Positions 24,023 to 31,959 of a stretch of 64,000 bases of DNA are shown one piece after another; position 1 is the first letter of the stretch, and every line of letters begins with the position of its first letter. The notes under the pieces were generated by a model. It had not been told where the DNA came from. It was given only the letters and a program-made list of their open reading frames with translations, and made no database searches. A program made the position numbers and the translations under genes. This stretch comes from Streptomyces sp. H27-C3 (GTDB taxonomy: Bacteria; Actinomycetota; Actinomycetes; Streptomycetales; Streptomycetaceae), in the NCBI RefSeq assembly GCF_030063415.1, contig NZ_JASITA010000030.1, positions 25,079-89,078 of the forward strand, in the 5' to 3' direction.

Positions 24023-24036
24023 GCGTCAGGCCCCTC

Positions 24037-25308
24037 TTACTCGTCGGGGTGGACGGTGAAGTCGTGGCTCTCGCCGCTCGACTTGAGAACCGGCAGGTCC
24101 GCCGTGTGCTCCTGGTATCTGCGGCAAATGACATCGGCGTACCGGGGATCCAGCTCCACCACCCGCGCGGACCGCCCGGTGGACTGGGCGGCGATGAGGG
24201 TGGATCCGGAGCCGGCGAACGGTTCGTAGACCAGGCCCTCGTCGGGGCAGGAGTTGTGGAGCGCCGGGACGATGAGGTCGACGGGCTTGGAGGTGGGGTG
24301 CTCGGTGTTCCTCGACGGCTTGGGCACGTCGAAGACGGTGGTGGCGGCGTTGTCGCCGTACCAGCGGTCGCCGCCGCGGCCGAGCCGGCCGGACCCGGCG
24401 GGGGCGTCGGTGAAGCCGTAGAGGATCGGCTCGTGCCGGTAGTGGTAGTCCGAGCGGCCCAGGACCATCGTGTCCTTGGCCCAGATGAGGTTCTGCCGTA
24501 CGTGCCAGCCAGCCTCGAGCATCGCGGTCTCGAAGACGATGCGGGCGGTGTCGGCGTGCGCGACGTAGAGCGGGGCGCCCGGCTTGAGGGCGATGGTCGC
24601 CACGGCGAAGGCCCCGGCGAGGAGTTCGGGCAGGTCGGAGGCGCCGTCGTTCTGGATGGTCAGGGCGTTCTTCGTCTTGCCGACGTACTCGACTCCGTAC
24701 GGGGGGTCGGTCCACATCGCGTCGCACCGGTCGCCGTCGAGCATCTCCTCGACGGCGGCGACGTCGGTGGAGTCGCCGACCAGCAGGCGGTGGCGGCCCA
24801 GGATCCACACGTCGCCCGGCTTGGAGCGGGGCTCGGCCGGCACGTCGGGGATGTCGTCGACGTCGGTGAGCGGCTCCTCCTCCTCGTTGGTGCCCAGGAG
24901 TTCTTGGACGTCGGCGTCGCTGTAGCCGGTGCCGTCGAGGTCGCCGTCGAGGTAGGTGAGGAGTTCGGCGAGCGCGTCGGTGTCGTACGTGCCGAGCTCG
25001 GCGAGCTTGTTGTCCGCCAGGTTGATGCGGCGGGCCTGGTCGTCGTCGCACTCGATGATCTCGCAGCGGGCGGTGGCGTGGCCCTCGGCCTTGAGGGCGT
25101 CGTGGGTGTGGTTGCCGGCCAGGATCACGTACCGGTCGTCGGCGGTGGCGCGTACGACCAGGGACCGGTACTGGCCGTGGCGGCGGATGGAGGCGCGGAT
25201 CGCGTCGACGTCACCGCGGCGGGCGTTGCCGTCGAAGCGGTCGAGCTGCTCGAAGGAGACGTCGCGGGTGGCGACGAAGGTCACGGTGGCGGGCGTGGCA
25301 GTGCCCAT
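24037..25308 (-). CDS. ParB-domain/DNA adenine- or N4-cytosine methyltransferase fusion
   Basis: A 423-residue protein. Residues 1-110 are ParB-like (DAIRASIRRHGQYRSLVVRA, VILAGNHTHDALKAEGHATA). Residues of about 170-410 are an amino-methyltransferase with catalytic DPPYGVEYVGKTKNAL first, then a target region, then the SAM site FAGSGSTLIAAQSTGR, an order typical of the beta group. The fused ParB part may help find sites. Its ATG is the first gene of this operon, divergent from the 25428 gene. Confidence 0.92.
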   Translation of the reverse strand: MGTATPATVTFVATRDVSFEQLDRFDGNARRGDVDAIRASIRRHGQYRSLVVRATADDRYVILAGNHTHDALKAEGHATARCEIIECDDDQARRINLADNKLAELGTYDTDALAELLTYLDGDLDGTGYSDADVQELLGTNEEEEPLTDVDDIPDVPAEPRSKPGDVWILGRHRLLVGDSTDVAAVEEMLDGDRCDAMWTDPPYGVEYVGKTKNALTIQNDGASDLPELLAGAFAVATIALKPGAPLYVAHADTARIVFETAMLEAGWHVRQNLIWAKDTMVLGRSDYHYRHEPILYGFTDAPAGSGRLGRGGDRWYGDNAATTVFDVPKPSRNTEHPTSKPVDLIVPALHNSCPDEGLVYEPFAGSGSTLIAAQSTGRSARVVELDPRYADVICRRYQEHTADLPVLKSSGESHDFTVHPDE

Positions 25309-25427
25309 GTCGGCTCCGTACACCCCCAGTGCCGTGATCCATTTTCCCGTACGCCGGCCGCGCGGCGGGCGGGCGTCGCCGGCGGGGGCGGTGCGCGCCC
25401 GAGGTCGGCGGGCGGTTCGACGACAGC

Positions 25428-25778
25428 ATGCTCGACGGCCGCTGCGGGGTGCTGAGCATGGACCGGGAGATCGCCGAGGAGGTGATCCGGGACCTGCTGA
25501 CCAACGTGTTCCACGCGGCCGACGGCGCGGTGGCACCGGAGTTGCTGCTGGGGGCGGTCACCTCACCCGAGCAGCGCACCGAGGCGGCGCGCGCGGAGGC
25601 GTGGCGGCGGCTGGGCCGGGGGCGGCCGTTCGGGGAATTCCTCGCGGCGGTGTGCCAGGCCCTGGTGACGGTCCATGACCTGGACGCGGACGGGATGCTC
25701 GAGTCGGCCGCAGAGATGTTCCGCCTGGAGGCCGAGGAGGAGCGGTTCGGGCAGGTAGCGGACCTGCGGGTGCCCTAG
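25428..25778 (+). CDS. Small helical protein, unknown
   Basis: A 116-residue protein, or 106 if it starts at ATG 25458. Almost wholly helical: MDREIAEEVIRDLLTNVFHA then GRPFGEFLAAVCQALVTVHD and AEMFRLEAEEERFGQVADLR. Neither start has a clear ribosome site. Divergent from the methyltransferase operon. Family not recognised. Confidence 0.6.
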   Translation: MLDGRCGVLSMDREIAEEVIRDLLTNVFHAADGAVAPELLLGAVTSPEQRTEAARAEAWRRLGRGRPFGEFLAAVCQALVTVHDLDADGMLESAAEMFRLEAEEERFGQVADLRVP

Positions 25779-25785
25779 AACGCTG

Positions 25786-25825
25786 TCGGCCCCGGTGACG
25801 CCTGGAGGGGCGTCACCGGGGCCGA
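25786..25825 (+). terminator. Strong terminator hairpin
   Basis: Perfect 17-bp arms TCGGCCCCGGTGACGCC / GGCGTCACCGGGGCCGA with a 6-nt loop, just after the 25428 gene. The 260 nt that follow up to 26087 show no gene I can support. Confidence 0.85.
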
Positions 25826-26087
25826 TCCCTACCTGCTCCGGTGGTCTGGGGCGCATCGCGCGCCGGGGGCCGCGTGTGGCGGCCGTGTGGTCTGCTGCGG
25901 GGCCCGGCGGTCTTCTCGGCACGGGGGGATAGAGAAGGGAACAGGGGGTGTTCGCGCCGGGCCCTCAGCGCTCTGATGATCAGACGGGGGCCGTTGAGCG
26001 TCAACGCGCGCGGGCCGTGGCGGGTGCCGTGAACCGCATACCGGCCGTGCGCGAATGTGAAGATCTGCGCGGCCGTACAACCGAAGA

Positions 26088-26128
26088 GGGTTCCTCCAGG
26101 TCATGTGTCGTGACAGCTGGAGGAACCC
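26088..26128 (-). terminator. Terminator hairpin
   Basis: Perfect 12-bp arms GGGTTCCTCCAG / CTGGAGGAACCC with a 17-nt loop, downstream of the minus-strand 26182 gene. Confidence 0.7.
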
Positions 26129-26181
26129 CGGATGGCTTCCATGGAGCGGCAGCGTTTCGCCCGCCGCCTCGTCGGCCTGCC

Positions 26182-26457
26182 TCAGCGGCGCAGCCGTTCG
26201 ATCAGGGCGCCGATGTCCGGGAGTTCGTCGCACAGGCCGGCCGCCTCGGCGCACGCCAGGGTGACTGCTGCGGGGCGGGGGCGCGGGCTTGTCTGCGCGC
26301 GGCGGGCCCGCTGGAGGGGGATCACGGGGGAGGACGGGGTCCGGCTCTCGCCCACCGCGCAGAGGGCCTTGGACGCGTCGAACGCGCAGGTGTGCAGCAC
26401 GTCGGGGTTGCGGAGCAGCATGGGCACGCTTCGGGTGGAAATGTCGAGGTCGTTCAT
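26182..26457 (-). CDS. Small protein, unknown
   Basis: A 91-residue protein starting MNDLDISTRSVPMLLRNPDV with a C-terminal AACAEAAGLCDELPDIGALI-like helix. GGAGGGG lies 11-16 nt before the ATG. The base composition upstream (26458-26600) is lower in GC than its surroundings, as in promoter regions. It is divergent from the XRE gene. The call rests on codon pattern and the ribosome site. Confidence 0.5.
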   Translation of the reverse strand: MNDLDISTRSVPMLLRNPDVLHTCAFDASKALCAVGESRTPSSPVIPLQRARRAQTSPRPRPAAVTLACAEAAGLCDELPDIGALIERLRR

Positions 26458-26659
26458 TTGGTACTGCCCCTCCGTGCATTGGATGTACGTCGCGCGCTGC
26501 CGTCCTGGCTGCCGAACCTCCCGATGCAGGCATATGCCGTTGGCCCGATCATTGCTTTCTCTAATCCGACATGTCAACCACTGTTGATGGCAATGGGTTT
26601 TGATCTCCCGATGCCGGGCAGGCACGCCTGTTCAGCCTGATCGAAGGTGTCAACAGGAG

Positions 26660-26689
26660 TTGTCGATAGTAGCCGCAGGTGGGCATAAT
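26660..26689 (+). promoter_or_regulatory. Promoter of the XRE-ImmA operon (putative)
   Basis: -35 TTGTCG (26660-26665), 18-nt spacer, -10 CATAAT (26684-26689). Start of transcription would be near 26696. Confidence 0.5.
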
Positions 26690-26732
26690 GCGAGTAAGCA
26701 CGATGACCGCATGTACCGGCCTGGGGGTTCGA

Positions 26733-27203
26733 GTGGGAGAAGGCAGAGCGCACGAGGACGGCCAGGAGCCGCCCGCGCGCCTCTCCGAGGAGCTGCTCGC
26801 CAAGCACTCCGCCAAGTTCGCCGAGAGGCTGGACTACCTGTTCGAGAACATGTTCCCGGCGTCGCAGGGCCGGCCGTACACGCACGGCGAGGTGGCCCGG
26901 GCCACGGGCCTGAGCACCACCGCGATCGGCTACCTGCGCTCCGGGCGGAGCAAGCCCACCCTGGACACCGCGATCCTCATCGCCCTGTTCTTCGGTGTCC
27001 CGATGGACGCGTTCGTCGACGACGAGGTGGCCGAGGCGCTGAAGGCCGACCTGGCGGACCTGTGCGCCTACCGCGACAAGCGGGCCCGCCGGATCATGCG
27101 GCGCTCCGCCGCGCTGCCGGCCACCATGCAGGACTCCCTCGATCTCGTCATCACCGAGTACCGCCGGGCGGCGGGGCTGCCTGCGGACCCGGATGAAGAT
27201 TAG
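26733..27203 (+). CDS. XRE-family transcriptional regulator
   Basis: A 156-residue protein with an HTH at about residues 45-95 (YTHGEVARATGLSTTAIGYL, RSGRSKPTLDTAILIALFFG) and a helical C-terminus. GTG 26733 has GGGGG just upstream; ATG 26703 is an alternative in the same frame, but would leave only a few bases of leader after the promoter. It is followed by the ImmA-type peptidase and a membrane protein, a common actinobacterial trio in which the peptidase is expected to act on the regulator. Confidence 0.85.
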   Translation: MGEGRAHEDGQEPPARLSEELLAKHSAKFAERLDYLFENMFPASQGRPYTHGEVARATGLSTTAIGYLRSGRSKPTLDTAILIALFFGVPMDAFVDDEVAEALKADLADLCAYRDKRARRIMRRSAALPATMQDSLDLVITEYRRAAGLPADPDED

Positions 27204-27335
27204 AACACCTGAACGATATACGTTGACAGGGACACCGGGGGTCTGTGACGTTACGCATCGGTAGGGCTCCAGCCCGCCAAGCCGGTAAGGGGGCATCGTG
27301 ATCAGGGACGAGCACACAGGTGGAGACCGTCCTCG

Positions 27336-27932
27336 GTGCCCCAGACCCCTGATCCCCGTCCGGAACCAGCCGCGCAGGCGGTGAGCGTGAAGCCGTTCCA
27401 CCGCTCCCCCACCCGGGCCCTGCGCCGCCGCTCCGAAGCCAAGCTCGCCGCTCTCGAACTCCCCCGCACCAGCGACATGCGCCTGCTGGTCAGCCACGTC
27501 AGTGACCGGATCGGGCACCCGATCGTCCTGCGGCCGCGGCCCCTCGACCCGCGCAGGGCCAGCGGCACGTGCGTCCTGCGGCACGGCATCTACGTGATCA
27601 CGTACCAGGTGAGCACCAGCGTCTGGCACCAGCAGCACGCCGTCGGCCACGAGGCCGGGCACCTGATCGCCGGCCACCGGTGCGTCGACATCGGCGACGA
27701 GGACGAGGACGGCTTCGACGAGCCGCCGCCGCGCACCCGGGTGCTCGGACCCGCCGCGGTCTCCCGCATGCTGTGCCGCTCCAACTCCCACTTCGACGAG
27801 CCGGGCGAGCGCGAAGCGGAGGTGATCGGAACTCTGCTCCAGCAGCACCTTGCCGCGCACGCCAGCCCGCAGGACCAGGCGGCGACCTGGGTCGCCCCCG
27901 CCCTGGAACACACCTGGGGCGGACGTGTATGA
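27336..27932 (+). CDS. ImmA/IrrE-type metallopeptidase
   Basis: A 198-residue protein with the zinc motif HEAGH (AVGHEAGHLIAGHRCVDIGD) at about residue 107 and a third ligand candidate in GEREAEVIGTLLQQHL. In ICEBs1-like and prophage systems such enzymes cleave an XRE repressor on induction. In actinobacteria this gene is commonly placed between an XRE gene and a MAB_1171c-like membrane protein. GTG start. The downstream gene starts 8 nt inside its end. Confidence 0.85.
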   Translation: MPQTPDPRPEPAAQAVSVKPFHRSPTRALRRRSEAKLAALELPRTSDMRLLVSHVSDRIGHPIVLRPRPLDPRRASGTCVLRHGIYVITYQVSTSVWHQQHAVGHEAGHLIAGHRCVDIGDEDEDGFDEPPPRTRVLGPAAVSRMLCRSNSHFDEPGEREAEVIGTLLQQHLAAHASPQDQAATWVAPALEHTWGGRV

Positions 27933-30000
27933 CGTTCTCTTCCTCACCGTCGCGCTGGTCGCCGGCGTGGTGCTCGTCGTCAAACTGCACGGCCTGCGCC
28001 AGGCGCCCTCGGCGATGCTCGTCGCGGTCTGCCTGTGCACCGGCTTCACGGGGCTGTCGTTCTTCGTCGCCGTGCCCGCGGTGTACGCCCTGGTAGGTGC
28101 TCTGAGCGGCATTCCGAACCTGGGTTCGCTGCTGATGTACGGCCTCATCACCTGCTTCAGCGGATCGGCGCAAGCTCTCGCGCTGCTGTGGACCATCGAG
28201 GTCAGCGACCCGATGGAGGCGTGGAGCCAGGCGCGCCGGCGCATCAATGTCCGGCTGGCCGTCTTCGCCCTGGTCCTCCTGTTGATGGTCGCCCTGTTCA
28301 CCGACGCGGTGGTGACCGGCGGGATGCCCGGGCCGAGCCGCCCCCTGGACTTCGACACCGTCTACGCCACCACGCCGTCCGTCTGCGCGTTCCTGCTGAC
28401 CTATCAGGCCGGCCTGGCGTACGCGCTGGTCGGCATCTGCTGGGCCTGCCACCGGCACGCCCAGGAGCTGGCCCTGCGGGAGCCGGACCGGGTCAGCCTG
28501 CGCACCGGGGTGCGGCTGATAGCCCTGGGCTGCCTGGCGGGCTTCGTCTACGTGACGTTCAAGGTCACCGCCATCCTCGCGGCCGCGGCCGGCCGGCACG
28601 GCCCGGACTGGGACTGGCTCTCCACGATCGCCAGCCCGCTGTTCTCCAGCTTCGGCGCCCTGCTGATCTGTTCCGGCTTCGTCTATCCCGCTGCCATCGC
28701 CTGGTACGAGCGCCGGCGGGACTTCCTCGCGCTGCGCCCGCTGTGGACGGCCGCGGCCGAGGCCGATCGCCACGTCCTGCTCGACCCGATGCCGCACCAG
28801 GCCGTGCACCGCCTGGCCGTGCGCGACCTGAAGTGGCGTCTGGCCCGGTGCATCGCTGAGAGCCGCGACGCCCAGCTGGCCATGCGGATCTGGATGGACC
28901 CGCGGATCGGCCGGCTCGCCATGCAGCTCGCCCGGACCGCCGGCCTGCCGCCGGAGCAGGTCACGTGCATCTCGCAGGCGGCCACGCTGCGCGGCGCCCT
29001 GCGCGCGCGCTCCGCCGAACTGCAGAAGGCCGCCCGGGCCGCCGCCGAACAGGGCCTGCCGCTGGAGGCGATCAGCGACGCGGTCGCCGAGGCGTTCGCC
29101 CGGGGCGTGGACCACGCCCCCCACTCGGACGACTGCGAGGACATGTGCCTGCCCGGCGTCTCGGTCGACTACCCCGACCTGCACCGCGAGCGCGCCGGAC
29201 TGGTCGGCCTCTCCCGGGCCCTGGCGAGCCCGTACGTCGCCGAGGCGCTGCGCCTGAGCGACCCGGCGTACGTCGCGCCGACCGAGGCCCGCGCCCACAG
29301 CGCCTATCGACACCTGGCCCTGGTCGACTTCCCCGAGGACCTGCGCATCGGCCTGAATCTCAGCTTCTACCGGACGTTCGCCGTGCCGGCCATCGCGAAG
29401 GTCCTCGCCAGCACGGGGAAGACGACCTGGCGCCCCGCAGAGCGGGCGAAGGTCACCGGGACGCTGATGTACACGCTGATCGAGCACGGCCTGGACTCGC
29501 CGGAGGGCCGACGCGAGGTCAAGGCGCTGAAGCGGATGCACGCGCACCTCCCGGTGGGGGACGCGGAGTTTACGTACGTGCTGGCGGCCTTCTGCGTCGC
29601 CCCAGTGCGCTGGATCGACGCGCGCAGCTGGCGGCCGACAACGGCCGTCGAGCGGGACGCTGCCTATACATTTTACGCCGGTCTGGCCCGGCGGGTGGGG
29701 ATTGCCGGGCTGCCCGGCTCGTTCTTCGAGCTGGCCGCGTGGATGGACCGCTACGAGGCCGAGCACTTCGAAGTGACGTCGCAGGGCCGGGCACTCCTGG
29801 AGGCGACCCGATCCCTGCTGACCGACCGGCTTCCGCTGGCTCCGCTGGCCCGGGCCGGGGCGGCCGCGCTGCTGGATGAACGGCTGCTCGCGGCGTTCGG
29901 CGGGCGGCGCCCGGTGTGGCCGGCGCGTGCGGCGGTATCGGCCAGCCTGGGCCTGCGCGCGGTCCGGCTGCGGAAAGCGCATCGGCCCCGGTCCCGGTAG
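27925..30000 (+). CDS. MAB_1171c-like membrane protein fused to a C-terminal MpaB-oxygenase-like domain
   Basis: A 691-residue protein from GTG 27925, overlapping the peptidase gene. The N-terminal half has about seven membrane segments (VYDVLFLTVALVAGVVLVVK, LLMYGLITCFSGSAQALALL, LAVFALVLLLMVALFTDAVV). A cytoplasmic helical part (ALRPLWTAAAEADRHVLLDP ... DDCEDMCLPG) has the MAB_1171c look. From about residue 420 another domain follows (ERAKVTGTLMYTLIEHGLDS, ARRVGIAGLPGSFFELAAWM) that resembles the MpaB/DUF2236 oxygenase family. Family members are often about 400 residues, so this looks like a fusion. The second-domain call is moderate. Confidence 0.7.
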   Translation: MYDVLFLTVALVAGVVLVVKLHGLRQAPSAMLVAVCLCTGFTGLSFFVAVPAVYALVGALSGIPNLGSLLMYGLITCFSGSAQALALLWTIEVSDPMEAWSQARRRINVRLAVFALVLLLMVALFTDAVVTGGMPGPSRPLDFDTVYATTPSVCAFLLTYQAGLAYALVGICWACHRHAQELALREPDRVSLRTGVRLIALGCLAGFVYVTFKVTAILAAAAGRHGPDWDWLSTIASPLFSSFGALLICSGFVYPAAIAWYERRRDFLALRPLWTAAAEADRHVLLDPMPHQAVHRLAVRDLKWRLARCIAESRDAQLAMRIWMDPRIGRLAMQLARTAGLPPEQVTCISQAATLRGALRARSAELQKAARAAAEQGLPLEAISDAVAEAFARGVDHAPHSDDCEDMCLPGVSVDYPDLHRERAGLVGLSRALASPYVAEALRLSDPAYVAPTEARAHSAYRHLALVDFPEDLRIGLNLSFYRTFAVPAIAKVLASTGKTTWRPAERAKVTGTLMYTLIEHGLDSPEGRREVKALKRMHAHLPVGDAEFTYVLAAFCVAPVRWIDARSWRPTTAVERDAAYTFYAGLARRVGIAGLPGSFFELAAWMDRYEAEHFEVTSQGRALLEATRSLLTDRLPLAPLARAGAAALLDERLLAAFGGRRPVWPARAAVSASLGLRAVRLRKAHRPRSR

Positions 30001-30037
30001 GCCCCTCGCGGGGGCTGTCCCGGTGCCGGGGCCGATG
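29980..30037 (+). terminator. Nested terminator hairpin
   Basis: Outer arms CATCGGCCCCGG / CCGGGGCCGATG overlap the gene end; an inner GCCCC/GGGGC hairpin is at 30001-30015. Confidence 0.65.
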
Positions 30038-30139
30038 GCCCTGCACCCACTCTCCCTGTCCCGACCGTGCGTTGCCCCCGTGGGGACTGCGCGCGGTCGA
30101 CCGGTGGGGCGTGCCCGTGCGCCCGTCCCGGCGGTGCCC

Positions 30140-30168
30140 ACAGTACATGAAACCCAATACACGTGGAA
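30140..30168 (-). promoter_or_regulatory. Family B promoter, back to back with a family A promoter
   Basis: Minus strand -35 TTCCAC (30163-30168), 17-nt spacer with GTGTATTGGGTTTCATG, -10 TACTGT (30140-30145). No convincing minus-strand gene follows to the left, so it may be a remnant or may make an antisense RNA. Confidence 0.6.
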
Positions 30169-30191
30169 GCTGATCCGATGCACTCAACCGC

Positions 30192-30221
30192 TTCCATCCT
30201 TACAACGTCGCGTTGTATAGT
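30192..30221 (+). promoter_or_regulatory. Family A promoter with embedded operator
   Basis: -35 TTCCAT (30192-30197), 18 nt, -10 TATAGT (30216-30221), core TACAACG-TCG-CGTTGTA at 30201-30217. Drives the 30261 gene. Confidence 0.75.
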
Positions 30222-30260
30222 CAGAGGGTAAGGACGACGGAGCGAGCCTGGGGGCACCCG

Positions 30261-30698
30261 ATGAAGCACACCGCGAAGCAGACAGACCTTCGGACCCTCG
30301 AAGACCTCCACAAGGCCCTCCACCGCCAGCGCCCGGTCACCATCCACGCCCTGAAGGAAGAGAAGGACGAGCGCGGACGCAAGACCGGCAACCTGGTCGA
30401 GACCCTCCGCACGCTCGAGATCTACGACCTCACCACCACCGCCGACGGCAACATCCTGATCCACGGGATGGACCGCGAGACCGGCGAGGACCGCGCCTTC
30501 CGCTTCGACCGCCTCCTGAGCTACACGGTCCACCGCATCGCCTACAAGATCGAGCGGCCCGCCCCGGAGGCCGACGCCGAGCGGCCCGAGTTCACCGACG
30601 AGGCCGACTTCATCGCCTTCGAGATCGCCCGCACCGACGCCGAGTACTGGACCGAGGGCCTCCAGGAGGCGCACCCCCTGCAGGCCCTCTCCGCCTGA
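30261..30698 (+). CDS. A-regulated protein, unknown
   Basis: A 145-residue protein starting MKHTAKQTDLRTLEDLHKAL. A central part (TLRTLEIYDLTTTADGNILI, DRAFRFDRLLSYTVHRIAYK) resembles the beta-rich core of small WYL-like domains (RxFRxDR near the end of the strands), though the WYL signature itself is missing. This may be a ligand-binding or RNA-binding fold. Unknown function. Confidence 0.65.
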   Translation: MKHTAKQTDLRTLEDLHKALHRQRPVTIHALKEEKDERGRKTGNLVETLRTLEIYDLTTTADGNILIHGMDRETGEDRAFRFDRLLSYTVHRIAYKIERPAPEADAERPEFTDEADFIAFEIARTDAEYWTEGLQEAHPLQALSA

Positions 30699-30715
30699 TC
30701 GACCCGCTCCTTCCC

Positions 30716-30751
30716 CGACCGAGGGCGGCCGGGGAAGGAGCAGCCGCCGAC
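30716..30751. terminator. Bidirectional terminator
   Basis: Perfect 12-bp arms GCTCCTTCCCCG / CGGGGAAGGAGC between convergent genes. Confidence 0.75.
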
Positions 30752-30757
30752 AGCCGA

Positions 30758-30976
30758 CTAGGGCCTGACGTTCCATCGGCCGCCAGGCAGAGGCTCGGCC
30801 AGTCCCTCCTGGTGCAGTACGGCCAGAGCGCGCCGCACGGTGCTCCGGGACACGGCGTGCTCGGCCATGAGGTCGCTGATGCGGGGGAGGTCGGTCATGG
30901 CGGGGCGGTTCCTGATCTCCTGCCGGAGCTGGTCTGCGATCGTGAGGTAGGCGCCCTGGGGTTGCTGGCCGGTCAT
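30758..30976 (-). CDS. GntR-type winged-helix protein (DNA-binding domain only)
   Basis: A 72-residue protein: YLTIADQLRQEIRNRPAMTD, then LPRISDLMAEHAVSRSTVRR, then ALAVLHQEGLAEPLPGGRWN. This is a full GntR wHTH with no effector domain. It could act as a small repressor or antirepressor. ATG preceded by AGGGAGAACC. Candidate for controlling the repeated promoters. Confidence 0.8.
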   Translation of the reverse strand: MTGQQPQGAYLTIADQLRQEIRNRPAMTDLPRISDLMAEHAVSRSTVRRALAVLHQEGLAEPLPGGRWNVRP

Positions 30977-31016
30977 GGTTCTCCCTGTGGTTGGTGTGAT
31001 GGTTGGGGGCATGACG

Positions 31017-31109
31017 GAGGGCCCACGACCTGGTGGTCGCGGGCCCTCGGTGGTGCGGTCGGTCAGGTATCGGCAGCTGTACGGCGCAGCCCCACCGGGG
31101 CTGCGCCGT
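31017..31109. terminator. Two consecutive terminator hairpins
   Basis: 31017-31048: GAGGGCCC-a-CGACC / GGTCG-c-GGGCCCTC. 31081-31109: perfect 13-bp arms ACGGCGCAGCCCC / GGGGCTGCGCCGT with a 3-nt loop. They separate the Mrr-like gene from the GntR-like gene. Confidence 0.75.
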
Positions 31110-31118
31110 ACTTCCCTG

Positions 31119-31841
31119 TCACATCCAGGGCGGCTGCCAGCCGTCGGCCTGCCAGCGGATGAGTTCCTGCCCGCCCAGAAGGTGGATGTGCACCGAGGGC
31201 ATCGCCGCGTACCGCTGCGCCTCGGCCGTGAAGCCGCTGGTAGTGACGATGGCGACCTCGTCGGCCCCGTGCACCGGGCGGGCGGTGCCCCCGACCTTCT
31301 GCGCCTCCGGACTGCCGACCAGGGTGCCCACCCCGTAGCGCTTGCACTGGATGACAATCAGCTTGCCCAGCGGCGTGACGGCCAGGACGTCGGCGCCCAG
31401 GTCACCCGACCCGCCGACCACCCGGACGTTGCGGCAGCCGTCGCGCCGGCACAGCTCGGCCACCGCGTGCTCGAAATTTCCCGGCGTCATCTCGCTGAAC
31501 TCCTGCAGGGTGCGCACCCCCTGGACCAGGCGCCGGTGGCGCCGCCGGCCCACGCGGAAGGCGAGAACCGCGATCGCCACGGCGGCGACCAGCACGGCGA
31601 GCAGCACCCAGCCGACCCAGGGGTTCGCCCGTATGTACAGGACCAGGCACGTCACGACCGCGGCGAACACCGTGAGCCGGTTGCCCGGGCTCGTACGGCG
31701 CTGCCGGGTGCGGCGGTCGCGCCGCGTACGGGTGGGGAACAGGCCCAGGCCGGTGCGGGCGGGCCGGCGGGTACGGCGTGCCGGGCCGCGGCGGCGGGGG
31801 CGGCGCCCGGGTAAGCGCGGGCGGCGGGAAGTCGTGGCCAT
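31119..31841 (-). CDS. Membrane-anchored Mrr-like restriction endonuclease
   Basis: A 240-residue protein with a very basic N-terminus (RRPRLPGRRPRRRGPARRTR), two membrane segments (LTVFAAVVTCLVLYI, VGWVLLAVLVAAVAIAVLAF), and a PD-(D/E)xK nuclease domain of Mrr type: EFSEMTPGNFEHAVAELCRR, GSGDLGADVLAV, LIVIQCKRYG. Mrr-type enzymes cut modified DNA. Anchored members are common in actinobacteria. Its presence beside two methyltransferases is notable. Confidence 0.85.
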   Translation of the reverse strand: MATTSRRPRLPGRRPRRRGPARRTRRPARTGLGLFPTRTRRDRRTRQRRTSPGNRLTVFAAVVTCLVLYIRANPWVGWVLLAVLVAAVAIAVLAFRVGRRRHRRLVQGVRTLQEFSEMTPGNFEHAVAELCRRDGCRNVRVVGGSGDLGADVLAVTPLGKLIVIQCKRYGVGTLVGSPEAQKVGGTARPVHGADEVAIVTTSGFTAEAQRYAAMPSVHIHLLGGQELIRWQADGWQPPWM

Positions 31842-31959
31842 CAGGCTCCTTCGGTGGTGGGCGGGAGTGCGGTGCGGGTACGGGGCGGGGCCGGTCTTCG
31901 TCGGCCACGGGCGGGCCGTGGGGGCCGATGTCGGCGGCCCGCGCCGGCCGGGCGCCGGG

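Noticed and set aside
22822..25308. Plasmid partition system from ParB-like proteins
   Set aside because: No ParA-type ATPase or parS-like array nearby; the domain is fused to or neighbours methyltransferases.
25779..26181. Attachment site or tRNA in the gene-poor stretch
   Set aside because: No cloverleaf or tRNA 3' end is visible; the inverted repeats there are explained as terminators.
28035..28859. Separate gene inside the membrane protein region
   Set aside because: Another-frame shadow; the 27925-30000 frame has membrane segments and continuous codon bias.
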